Source: AWTP1-13 sp963827545 (GTDB taxonomy: Bacteria; Pseudomonadota; Alphaproteobacteria; Rhizobiales; Hyphomicrobiaceae). Taken from it: a stretch of 64,000 bases of DNA. This document shows positions 1-7,969 of the stretch, piece by piece. The notes under the pieces are model-generated. The model made no database searches, had not been told where the DNA came from, and saw nothing but the letters and a program-made list of their open reading frames with translations. The stretch spans positions 31,644 to 95,643 of the forward strand of contig CAWHBI010000002.1 of NCBI GenBank assembly GCA_963827545.1. Direction: 5' to 3'. Each line of letters opens with the position of its first letter. Positions within the stretch are counted from its first letter, which is position 1. The position numbers and the translations under genes are program-made.

Positions 1-573
1 TTCGCCCTCATCCTGCTGTTCGAGGAATCGCGCTCGCTGATCGTGGGCAACGACTTCTACTCCGTGCCGGTACCATCGCTGTTCGACTTCTCGGTCCCCA
101 TCACGTCGGGGTTCAGCTATTCGGCGTACCGTTTCATGGTGATCGGCATCTGCCTGGCGCTGGCGGCGCTGCTGTTCTGGTGGATCGAGCGCACGAACAT
201 GGGAGCCATCATCCGCGCGGCCGCCGAGAAGCCCGAGATGGTGGACGTGCTCGGCATCGACGCGCGCCGCATCCACATGACCGTATTCGCGATCGGCACG
301 GCGCTTGCCCTGCTCGCCGGTGTCCTCGCCGCGCCGCTTTACTCCGTCTACCCCAACATGGGCGATGGCTTCCTCATCATTTCCTTCGTGGTGGTGGTGA
401 TCGGCGGGCTCGGCTCCGTCTCGGGCGCGTTCTGGTCAGCGCTGGTCATCGGGCTTGTCGATACGCTCGGCAAGGCTTACGCGCCCAGGGTGGCGGGCCT
501 TGCCGTGTACGTGCTGATGGCCGCCGTGCTGCTCTGGCGCCCCTCCGGCTTGTTCGGGCAGCGGACCGCGTGA
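1..573 (+). CDS. livH: Branched-chain amino acid ABC transporter permease LivH (5' partial)
   Basis: This is the C-terminal 190 residues of an inner-membrane permease; the frame is open to the left edge, so the start lies outside the window. Hydrophobic segments alternate with short loops, and the cytoplasmic loop with IRAAAEKPEMVDVLGID is the ABC-ATPase contact motif of the LivH/LivM permease family. The segment VVVIGGLGSVSGAFWSALVIG is also typical of LivH. The next three genes are LivM, LivG and LivF on the same strand, which supports import of branched-chain or related amino acids across the cytoplasmic membrane. The binding protein (LivK/LivJ) is not in the window. The family also includes urea and amide importers, so the substrate is inferred from family only. 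Confidence 0.9.
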   Translation, partial: FALILLFEESRSLIVGNDFYSVPVPSLFDFSVPITSGFSYSAYRFMVIGICLALAALLFWWIERTNMGAIIRAAAEKPEMVDVLGIDARRIHMTVFAIGTALALLAGVLAAPLYSVYPNMGDGFLIISFVVVVIGGLGSVSGAFWSALVIGLVDTLGKAYAPRVAGLAVYVLMAAVLLWRPSGLFGQRTA

Positions 574-592
574 GATAGAGGAGCGGGCAGAG

Positions 593-1603
593 ATGCTGCC
601 GGAGAGCATGGCAGTGCGCCTGATGCTGGGGCTGGGAGCAGCCGTGCTTGCCCTGCTGCCCCTGCTCGTGTCGCCCTACTATGTCGAGCTCGGCACCTAC
701 GCGCTCATTTCCGCCATGCTGGCGCTCAGCCTGCAGCTGCTGGTGGGATGCACGGGCCTCGTCAGCCTCGGCCACGCGGCCTTCTACGGGCTCGCCGCCT
801 ACACCGTCTATCTCATCACGCCGGCGAGCGGCGGCCGCTCGATCCTGATCACGCTGCCGGCCGCGGTCGCCGTGGCGGGCCTCGCCGCGCTCGTCATCGG
901 CGCCCTGTCGCTCAGGACTCGCGGCTTCTTCTTTCTGATGGTGACCCTGGCCTTCGGGCAGATGGTGTTCTTTCTCTTCCACGACACCAAGCTCGGTGGC
1001 GGCACCGACGGCGCCTTTCTGTCGCGGCCGCTGTTGTCGATCTTCGACTGGCAGCTGGAGCTCAACCGCCGCCAGCGCCCGATCGCCATCTACTACGTCT
1101 CCCTCGTCCTCCTCGTTGGCATGTACTTGGGACTAGTGATGCTGCTGCGCTCGCTGTTCGGGCGCGTGCTCGAGGGCATCCGCGTCAACGAGGGACGCAT
1201 GGTCGCGCTGGGGTTCAACACCTATCGCTACAAGCTGGCGGCTTTCGTGATCGCCGGCCTGCTCGCCGGCGTCGCCGGCCACATGTGGGCCATGCATCGC
1301 GGCTTCGTGAACCCCGAGCTGATCGGCTGGCACCGCTCCGCCGAGGCACTGCTGATGATCCTCATGGGCGGGCTCACGACGCTGCACGGCCCCATCATCG
1401 GCGCTCTGGCCTATACGGGCCTGGGCGAGGTCGCCCAGCTCGTCACGGAGCGCAAGCTGCTGGTGGAGGGCCTCGTCATCCTGTTCGTGGTCATTCTTCT
1501 GCCGAAGGGCCTCAGCGGCATCAGGCTGCCTCGGTGGCCGCTGCAGTCGCCGCTGGCGAAGGGATCGCCGTCCGGTGCAGCCGAGGCCCGCCCGCATGGC
1601 TGA
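593..1603 (+). CDS. livM: Branched-chain amino acid ABC transporter permease LivM
   Basis: The second membrane subunit of the Liv importer has 336 residues with about eight to ten hydrophobic segments. It carries the family pattern LSLRTRGFFFLMVTLAFGQM near residues 103-122 and a cytoplasmic loop VLEGIRVNEGRMVALGFNTYRYK that matches the coupling loop of LivM proteins. It begins 19 bp after livH and its last codons overlap the start of livG (ATGGCTGA), indicating translational coupling in one operon. Length and motifs are normal. The C-terminal 30 residues after GIRLPRW are polar and variable. Confidence 0.92.
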   Translation: MLPESMAVRLMLGLGAAVLALLPLLVSPYYVELGTYALISAMLALSLQLLVGCTGLVSLGHAAFYGLAAYTVYLITPASGGRSILITLPAAVAVAGLAALVIGALSLRTRGFFFLMVTLAFGQMVFFLFHDTKLGGGTDGAFLSRPLLSIFDWQLELNRRQRPIAIYYVSLVLLVGMYLGLVMLLRSLFGRVLEGIRVNEGRMVALGFNTYRYKLAAFVIAGLLAGVAGHMWAMHRGFVNPELIGWHRSAEALLMILMGGLTTLHGPIIGALAYTGLGEVAQLVTERKLLVEGLVILFVVILLPKGLSGIRLPRWPLQSPLAKGSPSGAAEARPHG

Positions 1604-2363
1604 CGGACGCCCATCGACGCCGCCGGTGCTTGCGACGCACGGGCTCACCCGCAATTTCGGCGGGCTCGTCGCCGTGCGCGAGGTTTCCGTCTCGCTGCAC
1701 CACGGGGAGCTGCACGCCATCATCGGGCCGAACGGCGCCGGCAAGACCACGCTCGTCAACCTGCTGTCCGGCGAGATCAGGCCAACGGCGGGACGCATCG
1801 AGCTGGAGGGCCGCGAGGTGGGGGGCGAGCCGGCCTGGCGCCTGGCGCGACTGGGCGTTGGGCGTTCTTTCCAGCGCACCAACATCTTTGCTCCTCTCAG
1901 CGTGCTGGAGAACGTGCGGCTTGCAGCGCAGGCGGTTGAAGCCTCCGGGCGCAGCCCGCTGAGGCAGGCCAAGGGCGAGACCGATCTCATCGCCAAGGCA
2001 CAGGAAGCGCTCGAGCGCGTCGGCCTCACCAATTCAGAAGCGCGCGTTGCCGGCACCCTCTCGCACGGTGAGCAGCGCCAGCTCGAGATCGCCATGGCGC
2101 TCGCCGGCAACCCCAAGGTGCTGCTGCTCGACGAGCCGCTGGCCGGCATGGGCCCGGAGGAATCGGAACGCATGACCGCCCTCCTCAAGGGCCTGGCGCG
2201 CGAGCACGCCGTGCTCCTCATCGAGCACGACATGGACTTCGTGTTCGCCGTTGCCGACTGGATGACCGTGATGGCCGAGGGCGCCGTGCTGGCGGAAGGG
2301 CGGCCGGAGGCGATCCGCGCCAATGTGGCCGTGCAGCAGGCCTACCTCGGGGGCCATGCCTGA
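1596..2363 (+). CDS. livG: Branched-chain amino acid ABC transporter ATP-binding protein LivG
   Basis: This is the cytoplasmic ATPase subunit of the Liv importer, 255 residues from the ATG that overlaps the livM stop; a GTG at 1575 is an alternative. Walker A is GPNGAGKT at about residues 44-51. The signature is LSHGEQRQLEIAMALA and Walker B is VLLLDEPLAGM, followed by the H-loop IEHDMDFVF. The MGPEES segment after Walker B and the N-terminal TRNFGGLVAV strand are typical of LivG. Its stop codon overlaps the start of livF (TGATG), so livG and livF are coupled. Confidence 0.93.
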   Translation: MADGRPSTPPVLATHGLTRNFGGLVAVREVSVSLHHGELHAIIGPNGAGKTTLVNLLSGEIRPTAGRIELEGREVGGEPAWRLARLGVGRSFQRTNIFAPLSVLENVRLAAQAVEASGRSPLRQAKGETDLIAKAQEALERVGLTNSEARVAGTLSHGEQRQLEIAMALAGNPKVLLLDEPLAGMGPEESERMTALLKGLAREHAVLLIEHDMDFVFAVADWMTVMAEGAVLAEGRPEAIRANVAVQQAYLGGHA

Positions 2364-3093
2364 TGCCGGCTGCCTCCACCAGCGCGCCCATCCTGGCGGG
2401 GCAGGACCTCAATACCTTCTACGGCCAGAGCCACATCCTGCGCGATGTTTCCATCGCCATCCGGCCCGGCGAAACCATCGGCCTGATGGGCCGCAACGGC
2501 ATGGGCAAGACCACGCTCATTCGCACGCTGGTGGGGCTGGTGCGGTCGCGCAGCGGCCGTATCGAGGTCGACGGGCAGGACGTCACGCGCACGCCGGCGC
2601 ATGCCATTGCCCGGCGCGGCATCGCCTACGTGCCGGAAGGCCGCGGCATCTTCGCAACGTTGAGTGTGGCCGAGAACATGGCGATCGCCGAGCGCGCCGG
2701 CACGCGATGGCGCAACGCGCTGGACGCGCGATCGCGTGCTCGAGCTCTTCCCGCGCCTGGCCGAGCGGCTCGGCAATCGCGGCGATCAGCTCTCCGGCGG
2801 GGAGCAGCAGATGCTGGCGATCGGCCGCGCGCTCGTCACCAACCCGCGCCTGCTCATCCTGGACGAGGCCACCGAGGGCCTGGCACCGATCGTGCGCGAG
2901 GAGATTCTGGAAGACCATCCGCCTCATCCGCGCCACCGGCATGGCCACCCTGATCGTCGACAAGACGGTCTCGGTCGTCACCGAGATCGCCGATCGCATC
3001 GTCATCCTCGTCAAGGGCGAGACCGTGTTCGAGGGCACCCCCGCCGAGCTCACGGCCAACCCCGAGCTCATGCACCGCCACCTCGGCGTGTGA
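2363..3093 (+). CDS. livF: Branched-chain amino acid ABC transporter ATP-binding protein LivF, two frameshifts
   Basis: This is the second ATPase of the Liv importer. The N-terminal part has Walker A GRNGMGKT (residues 43-50) and the LivF-specific YVPEGRGIFATLSVAENM. The reading then needs a +1 shift near 2720-2735 to continue with DRVLELFPRLAERLGNRGDQ, the signature LSGGEQQMLAIGRAL and Walker B LLILDEATEGLAP. A second +1 shift near 2910 is needed for IRLIRATGMATLIVDKTVSV and the C-terminus ending HRHLGV. No stop or key-residue change accompanies the shifts. The product would be a normal LivF of about 240 residues. I infer two one-base insertion errors in the assembly; a recent pseudogene is the alternative. 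Confidence 0.85.
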
Positions 3094-3119
3094 TGGCCGC
3101 GTGGCGAGCCAATCAATCA

Positions 3120-3248
3120 ACCCGTCATCCCGGAAGCCGAGGCCTTGGCCGAGGCTATCCGGGACCTGCCACATCGACATACCTCGCTGCAGATCCCGGC
3201 TCTGCGCGATCGCGCTTTGAGCGCGATCGCTGGGCCGGGATGACGGGT
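3120..3248. repeat. Interspersed inverted repeat, family A, copy 1 (CCCGTCATCCCGG ends)
   Basis: A 129-bp element bounded by ACCCGTCATCCCGG and its complement CCGGGATGACGGGT, with inner self-complementary blocks (GAGGCC/GGCCGAGG and GCGATCGCGCT/AGCGCGATCGC). It lies 26 bp after livF. Related copies are at 42480, 51410, 53635 and 62990. It encodes no protein and would fold into a long cruciform or RNA hairpin. Confidence 0.9.
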
Positions 3249-3254
3249 GGAGTG

Positions 3255-4059
3255 CTAAACGCCGGGGCGCGGCGCTTTCCTCGCCGGCGCCCCGCCGCGC
3301 GCCTGCGCCGCGCGCCGCTGCTGCGCCGCCGTCTGCAGCGCAATCCAGCGGCGGCAGCTCACGAGCTTCCGGTTGCAGTACACCGCAATGGCAGGCGCCT
3401 TCTCAGGAGGCGCCGGACCAAGACGCGGACCTGGCCGTAGCGTCACCAGCCGCTCGCCGGCCTCGCCGATGTCCTGCGCAGCCCTGGCGATCAGCTGAGC
3501 CGCGCTCATGCCGCTCATGAAAGGGTTGGCGGCAAACACCGGAGGGCTGAGAATCTCCGCAAGTTGCGTCTCGGGCTGCGCCCGCAGAAGGCGCACGGCA
3601 GCGGTCGGACCCACCAGAAAAGCCAGTCTCAGGTGGCCGAACGTCGGTTTCAGCCCCTGCTCGGAGAGGTGCGCCAGATTGTCCCTCGAATAGGCGGCGG
3701 CAGCCCGGCGCGCAAAGTCCCGGTTGGTCCGCAGGGCGAGGAGCTGCTCGTCACTGAGGGGCGCAACCTCGGCGGTGAAGTGCCGCCGCGCCACCTCGAT
3801 GAAGGTCGCCTTGATGAACTGAAACGGTCCGAGCGCCGTCGAGCGTGGATTGGCCGCCAGGTCGCGGCCGTCCGACTCGGCCAGCATCAGCCGGTCGAGG
3901 AAGGTCTTCGAATGCCGCCTCGGACGCGCCGATGGCCGGCTCGTGCCCGATGGCCTTGCCGGCCGGGCCCTCGGCCGCAAACGCCGCATCGCAGACAAGG
4001 GCCCCGGCGATAAGCCCCACCGCAATCCTGCGGACGAGGCGAATGGTGAGGGTACCCAA
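3255..4059 (-). CDS. Secreted lytic-transglycosylase-like protein, one frameshift
   Basis: The N-terminus (start 4059) is a signal peptide: RLVRRIAVGLIAGALVC followed by DAAFAAEG. After a frameshift near 3905 the sequence continues as FLDRLMLAESDGRDLAANPR, STALGPFQFI and KATFIEVARRHF. That is the SLT-type lysozyme fold with the catalytic Glu in AESDG and the GPFQF motif, so the protein is predicted to cleave peptidoglycan glycan strands in the periplasm. The C-terminal 80 residues are Ala/Arg/Gln rich. The break is at a GAAG run where one base is extra or two are missing, so an indel error is likely. It stands alone between a repeat and a minus-strand lipoprotein gene. The family assignment is good; the exact substrate linkage is not shown. 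Confidence 0.75.
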
Positions 4060-4182
4060 CGGTGCGTGTTTCTCCGGTTCGTGTTTGGTCGGCCCCGGAT
4101 GATGCCCATGCCCGCGCTGCCGGCGTCAATGGGGAAACCCCCTGCCGATATCAAATCGTCGCAGTCAAGGTGCGAGGCACAC

Positions 4183-4658
4183 TCAGTTCTTGCGGACTTG
4201 CGCCATCTCGAGGTCGACCTCCGCCAGCTCGCGATCGAGGTCGACGGCGACGCATTTCTTCTCGCCCATGGCGCGCTGCACGGCGTACGCATGCGCGCGC
4301 TCGCGATTGTATTCCGCGACGGCGTCCAGGCCTTTTTCGGCCCGCTGAACAAGCGTCCGAACAGCGAGAAGGCGGTGGGAGGCGCGGTTGCCAGCTCGAC
4401 TTTGGCCTTGGCCGGCAGCCCCTTGAGGATCTGGATGCGCCCATAGATGTTCCTGTAAAGCCCCTGACAGTCCGCCGATTGCTCGCTGCGTTCGAGAATG
4501 TAATTCCCGTCGCCCTGCAGTCCGACCTTGGCGCTGGCACAGCTCCACAGGCACGGTGCGCCCGCCAACAGCACTAAGCAACGGATGGTGCGCACGGACT
4601 TGACGGTCGCCTGTCGCCTGAGAGTAATGGCCGCAAGTGGAGCGTCAAAGTATGGCAC
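4183..4658 (-). CDS. Hypothetical lipoprotein, one frameshift
   Basis: No family is recognised. The N-terminus holds a hydrophobic stretch CLVLLAGAPCLWSCASA with a lipobox-like cysteine (LWSC), suggesting a membrane-anchored lipoprotein. The start could be ATG at 4658 or, giving a more usual signal peptide, GTG at 4595. The mature part has GDGNYILERSEQSADCQGLY, a feature of small periplasmic proteins. At about 4335 the frame must change at an A5 run to continue as GLDAVAEYNRERAHAYAVQR and end in AQVRKN. Adding one A to that homopolymer restores a single frame, so this is very probably a homopolymer-length error. The repaired protein would have about 140-160 residues. Confidence 0.6.
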
Positions 4659-4759
4659 GCGGATGTCCGCTACCCGGGCTGGAGAATCGAGGCGTACGCG
4701 CTGGAAATGCTTCTAGGCGCCCTTCCGACATGATCGCAAGGCACTCCCAGCAACACAAC

Positions 4760-5533
4760 ATGCCCTTTGCCACCATCGACGGCCGCCGCATCGAATATCG
4801 TGCGATATTGGGAGACGCCGGCTCGCGTCCGACTTTGGTGTTCCTGCACGAGGGCCTGGGCGCGGTTGCCCTATGGCGCGACTTCCCGGACAAGGTGGCG
4901 CGCCGCCTTGGCGCACCTGCGGTTGTCTACTCACGTTTCGGTTACGGCCAGTCCGATGGGCTCCTGGCCAGGCGCACGCCGCGGTTCATGCACGAGGAGG
5001 CACTCGATGTCCTGCCGCGCCTGCTCGACCAGCTCGGCATCGAGCGCCCGCTGCTGATCGGCCATTCCGATGGTGCCTCCATTGCGCTCATTCACGGGGC
5101 AGTTTCGAAGCGCCCCGTGCACGGTCTGGTATGCATGGCGCCGCACGTGTTCGTGGAGCCGGTGTGCGTGGAGAGCATCGGCAGGATCCGCGAGACCTAT
5201 CGCGCGACCGACGAGTTGAAGCAGCGCCTCGCCAGGTATCACGCACGCGTGGACGACGCGTTCCTGGGATGGGCGGACATCTGGCTGGAGCCCGAGTTCC
5301 TGACGTGGTCGATCGAGGACCTCGTGGGCAGCATCACGCGGCCGATGCTGCTGATCCAGGGCCGCGACGACGAATACGGCACGCTGGCCCAGCTCGACCG
5401 CATCGAGGCCCGGGCGAATGCGCCCACCTCACGCCTCGTGCTCGACCGCTGCGGCCACTCCCCGCATCGCGACCAGGAGGCGGCCGTGGTCGATTCCATC
5501 GTTGCCTTCGCGAACGGCCTCGTCTCGCCGTAG
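4760..5533 (+). CDS. Alpha/beta hydrolase
   Basis: This is a cytoplasmic alpha/beta-hydrolase-fold enzyme of 257 residues. The nucleophile elbow is GHSDGAS with the catalytic serine, HEGLGA before it resembles the oxyanion loop, and the acid and histidine are likely in QGRDDEYGT and DRCGHSPHRD. I chose ATG 4760 (PFATIDGRRIEYRAI is a usual N-terminus); upstream starts at 4730 and 4637 are possible. No substrate can be assigned; relatives include esterases and ring-cleavage-product hydrolases. The TAG stop at 5531-5533 is the first part of a repeat element (GTAGGGCGCAATA), so the repeat sits flush against the coding end. Confidence 0.85.
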   Translation: MPFATIDGRRIEYRAILGDAGSRPTLVFLHEGLGAVALWRDFPDKVARRLGAPAVVYSRFGYGQSDGLLARRTPRFMHEEALDVLPRLLDQLGIERPLLIGHSDGASIALIHGAVSKRPVHGLVCMAPHVFVEPVCVESIGRIRETYRATDELKQRLARYHARVDDAFLGWADIWLEPEFLTWSIEDLVGSITRPMLLIQGRDDEYGTLAQLDRIEARANAPTSRLVLDRCGHSPHRDQEAAVVDSIVAFANGLVSP

Positions 5534-5610
5534 GGCGCAATAGCGAAGCGTATTGCGCCGTTTTGTCCGTGCAATCGGCGCAATGCGGCTAGCGCCTTAT
5601 TGCGCCCTAC
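5530..5610. repeat. Interspersed inverted repeat, family B, copy 1 (GTAGGGCGCAATA ends)
   Basis: An 81-bp element starting GTAGGGCGCAATAGCGAAGC and ending GCGCCTTATTGCGCCCTAC. The outer arms are reverse complements, and an inner CGGCGCAAT/ATTGCGCCG pair is also present. It supplies the stop codon of the upstream hydrolase and ends 8 bp before the convergent gene. A second copy is at 14940-15024. Confidence 0.9.
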
Positions 5611-5617
5611 GATGTTC

Positions 5618-6229
5618 TCAATACAGCGTGTCGCGGTAGGCCTTCTCCAGCCGCGCCTCGGCGGCCACGGGATCGAGGCCCTTCACCTGGTCCGAGATGG
5701 CTTCCGCGAACGGTGCCAGGCCATCCAGCGACGGCCACTTCTCCTTCTGCCACAGCCCCGAGCGTATCAGCGCCTTGCCGCACTGGAAGTAGACGCTCTT
5801 GGCCGTGATCTCCACGATCGCCCGCGCCGCCTTGCCGCGCACGGCGTGCTGCGCCAGCAGCCCAGGCTCGGTCAGCAGCCGCGCCGTGCCGTTGACGCGT
5901 AGCGTCTCCCGGCGGTCGGGCACGAAGAAAAGGAGGGCAATGCGCGGGTTGGCGATCAGGTTCTGGAAGCTGTCGAGGCGGTTGTTGCCGGGCCGATCCG
6001 GAAGATGCAGCCGCTGCTCGTCGATGACGGCGACGAAGCCCGGCGCATCGCCGCGCGGGGAGGCATCGGGCCAGCCGTCGGCATCCGCGGTCGAGATCAC
6101 CAGGAACGGCGAGCGGCCGATGAAGTCGCGGGCGTGCCGATCAATGAAGGCCAGCTCCTTCTTGAGCGAGATCTCGCCCGGCTGGTCGTAGCGGGCGCGC
6201 AGGTCGGTCAGGCTGCAGATTTCCGTCAT
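5618..6229 (-). CDS. Pyridoxamine 5'-phosphate oxidase family protein
   Basis: A 203-residue protein of the split-barrel flavin-binding family, most like the subgroup with PFLVISTADADGWPDASPRG near residues 40-60 and RLHLPDRPGNNRLDSFQNL. Both motifs line the FMN site of PPOX-fold proteins. The later segment KSVYFQCGKALIRSGLW is typical of the same subgroup. It is probably an FMN-dependent oxidoreductase or flavin sensor; true PdxH activity is not implied, since this subgroup is distinct from pdxH. It starts 17 bp after glpK on the same strand and may be cotranscribed with it. Confidence 0.85.
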   Translation of the reverse strand: MTEICSLTDLRARYDQPGEISLKKELAFIDRHARDFIGRSPFLVISTADADGWPDASPRGDAPGFVAVIDEQRLHLPDRPGNNRLDSFQNLIANPRIALLFFVPDRRETLRVNGTARLLTEPGLLAQHAVRGKAARAIVEITAKSVYFQCGKALIRSGLWQKEKWPSLDGLAPFAEAISDQVKGLDPVAAEARLEKAYRDTLY

Positions 6230-6245
6230 TGCAGAGCTTCTCCCA

Positions 6246-7748
6246 TCAGGACTTGGCGGCTTGCAGCACGGCGTGCACCGCCCGCTTCCAGCCGGCATAC
6301 TTGCGCTCCCGCTCCTTCGCCTCGAGTGCCGGCTCGAAGGCGCGCTCGAGCTTCCAGAGCTTGCCGAAGCCCTCCGCATCGGGCCACGCGCCGGCCTTGT
6401 GTCCCGCCAGCCACGCCGCTCCCAGCGCCGTCGTCTCCTGCACGACGGGCCGCTCCACCGGCGCATCGAGGATGTCGGCGAGGCGCTGCATGGTCCAGTC
6501 GCTTGCCACCATGCCGCCGTCGACGCGCAGCACCGATTTGGCCTGTGCCGTCCAATCGCCGCGCATGGCTTCGAGCAGGTCACGCGTCTGGTAGCACACG
6601 GCCTCCAGGGCCGCGCGCGCGATCTCGGCGGGGCCTGTGCCGCGCGTCAGCCCGAGCAGCGCCCCGCGCGCCTCGGGCTGCCAGTAGGGCGCGCCGAGCC
6701 CGACGAACGCCGGCACCAGATACACGTCCTGGCCGGCATCGGCACCGGCGGCGAGCGTTCCGCTCTCCGGCGCCGAGGCGATGATCCTCAGACCATCGCG
6801 CAGCCATTGCACCGCGGCCCCGGCAATGAAGATCGCGCCTTCGAGCGCATAGGTGCGCTTGCCATCGAGCTGGTAGGCGACCGTTGTGAGCAGGCGGTTC
6901 CTGGAGGGCACGGGCTCGGTGCCGGTGTTGAGGAGCGCAAAGCAGCCCGTGCCGTAGGTGGCCTTCACCATGCCGGGCACGAAGCAGGCTTGTCCGATGG
7001 TGGCCGCCTGCTGGTCGCCGGCCACGCCCAGGATCGGCAACGCCCTGCCCAGGATCGAGGCTTCGGTCGTGCCGTAGTCGGCATTGGAATCGCGCACCTC
7101 CGGCAGGATGGCGCGGGGAACATTGAACAGCTTCAAGAGGTCATCGTCGAACGCGCCCTTGCCGATGTCATAGAGCAGCGTGCGCGACGCATTGGTGGCA
7201 TCGGTGGCGTGCACGCGCCCGCCCGTGAGCCGCCAGATGAGGAACGAATCGACCGTGCCGAACGCCAGATGCCCCGCTTCGGCGAGCTGGCGCGCGCCTT
7301 CCACGTGGTCCAGCAGCCAGGCGATCTTGGTGGCCGAGAAATAGGGATCGAGCAGCAGGCCGGTCTTGGCCGTGACTGCCGGCTCCTGGCCTTCCTCCTT
7401 CAGCCGTCGGCAGATGTCGGCGGTGCGGCGGTCCTGCCAGACGATGGCGCGGTGGATCGGCTGGCTCGTGCGCCGGTCCCAGATGATGCAGGTCTCGCGC
7501 TGGTTGGTGATGCCGACCGCGGCGATGTCGCCGGCCGTGAACCCCGCGCCGGAGATCGCCTGGCGCGCCGTCTCGACCGTGGTCCGCCAGATGTCCTCCG
7601 GGTCGTGCTCGACCCAGCCCGAGGCCGGGTAATGCTGGGCGAACTCCCGCTGCGCCAGCCCGCGGATGCCCAGATCCGCGCCGAACACGATGGCGCGGCT
7701 GGAGGTGGTGCCCTGGTCCAGCGCGAGAATCGAGCCCGACTTGTGCAT
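6246..7748 (-). CDS. glpK: Glycerol kinase
   Basis: Catalyses ATP-dependent phosphorylation of glycerol to sn-glycerol 3-phosphate in the cytoplasm. The 500-residue length is standard. The N-terminus has the FGGY-kinase phosphate loop LALDQGTTSSRAIVF, and glycerol-binding regions are visible (NQRETCIIWDR, VGDQQAATIGQACF and the C-terminal KSVLRVDGGMVASDW). I use ATG 7748, because the region upstream reads as a low-complexity leader and family members begin a few residues before LALDQGTTS. It is transcribed away from the glycerol-3-phosphate importer genes starting at 7970, so the 220-bp divergent region (with a GC hairpin at 7851-7875) probably holds both promoters. This fits a glycerol/glycerophosphate utilisation locus. 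Confidence 0.96.
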   Translation of the reverse strand: MHKSGSILALDQGTTSSRAIVFGADLGIRGLAQREFAQHYPASGWVEHDPEDIWRTTVETARQAISGAGFTAGDIAAVGITNQRETCIIWDRRTSQPIHRAIVWQDRRTADICRRLKEEGQEPAVTAKTGLLLDPYFSATKIAWLLDHVEGARQLAEAGHLAFGTVDSFLIWRLTGGRVHATDATNASRTLLYDIGKGAFDDDLLKLFNVPRAILPEVRDSNADYGTTEASILGRALPILGVAGDQQAATIGQACFVPGMVKATYGTGCFALLNTGTEPVPSRNRLLTTVAYQLDGKRTYALEGAIFIAGAAVQWLRDGLRIIASAPESGTLAAGADAGQDVYLVPAFVGLGAPYWQPEARGALLGLTRGTGPAEIARAALEAVCYQTRDLLEAMRGDWTAQAKSVLRVDGGMVASDWTMQRLADILDAPVERPVVQETTALGAAWLAGHKAGAWPDAEGFGKLWKLERAFEPALEAKERERKYAGWKRAVHAVLQAAKS

Positions 7749-7969
7749 TTGCCCCCTCCGTGGGCCCTCCTGGGGCTGTCCCATCGCGGCGCCGAAGCCT
7801 AGGCGACGGAGGATCGCGGCGGCAAGTCTCATCGGTTCTGCTCCTCCGCACGGCCGGGGCTTCCACGCCCGGCCGGTCTTGGGCTACGCTCGCCTGCTGA
7901 CACATCGCTGTTATGGGGAAGCGCTAGGGCTCACAAGAACAAACTCGGGGCCCATGGAGGATTTTGAAA

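Noticed and set aside
4062..4577. Long plus-strand open frames opposite the lytic transglycosylase and lipoprotein genes
   Set aside because: High-GC mirror frames. The minus strand carries signal peptide, lipobox and SLT motifs, while the plus frames are Arg/Pro-rich with no motif.
6261..7802. A 513-residue plus-strand open frame over glpK
   Set aside because: It is the antisense shadow of glycerol kinase, whose minus-strand product matches the family along its full length.
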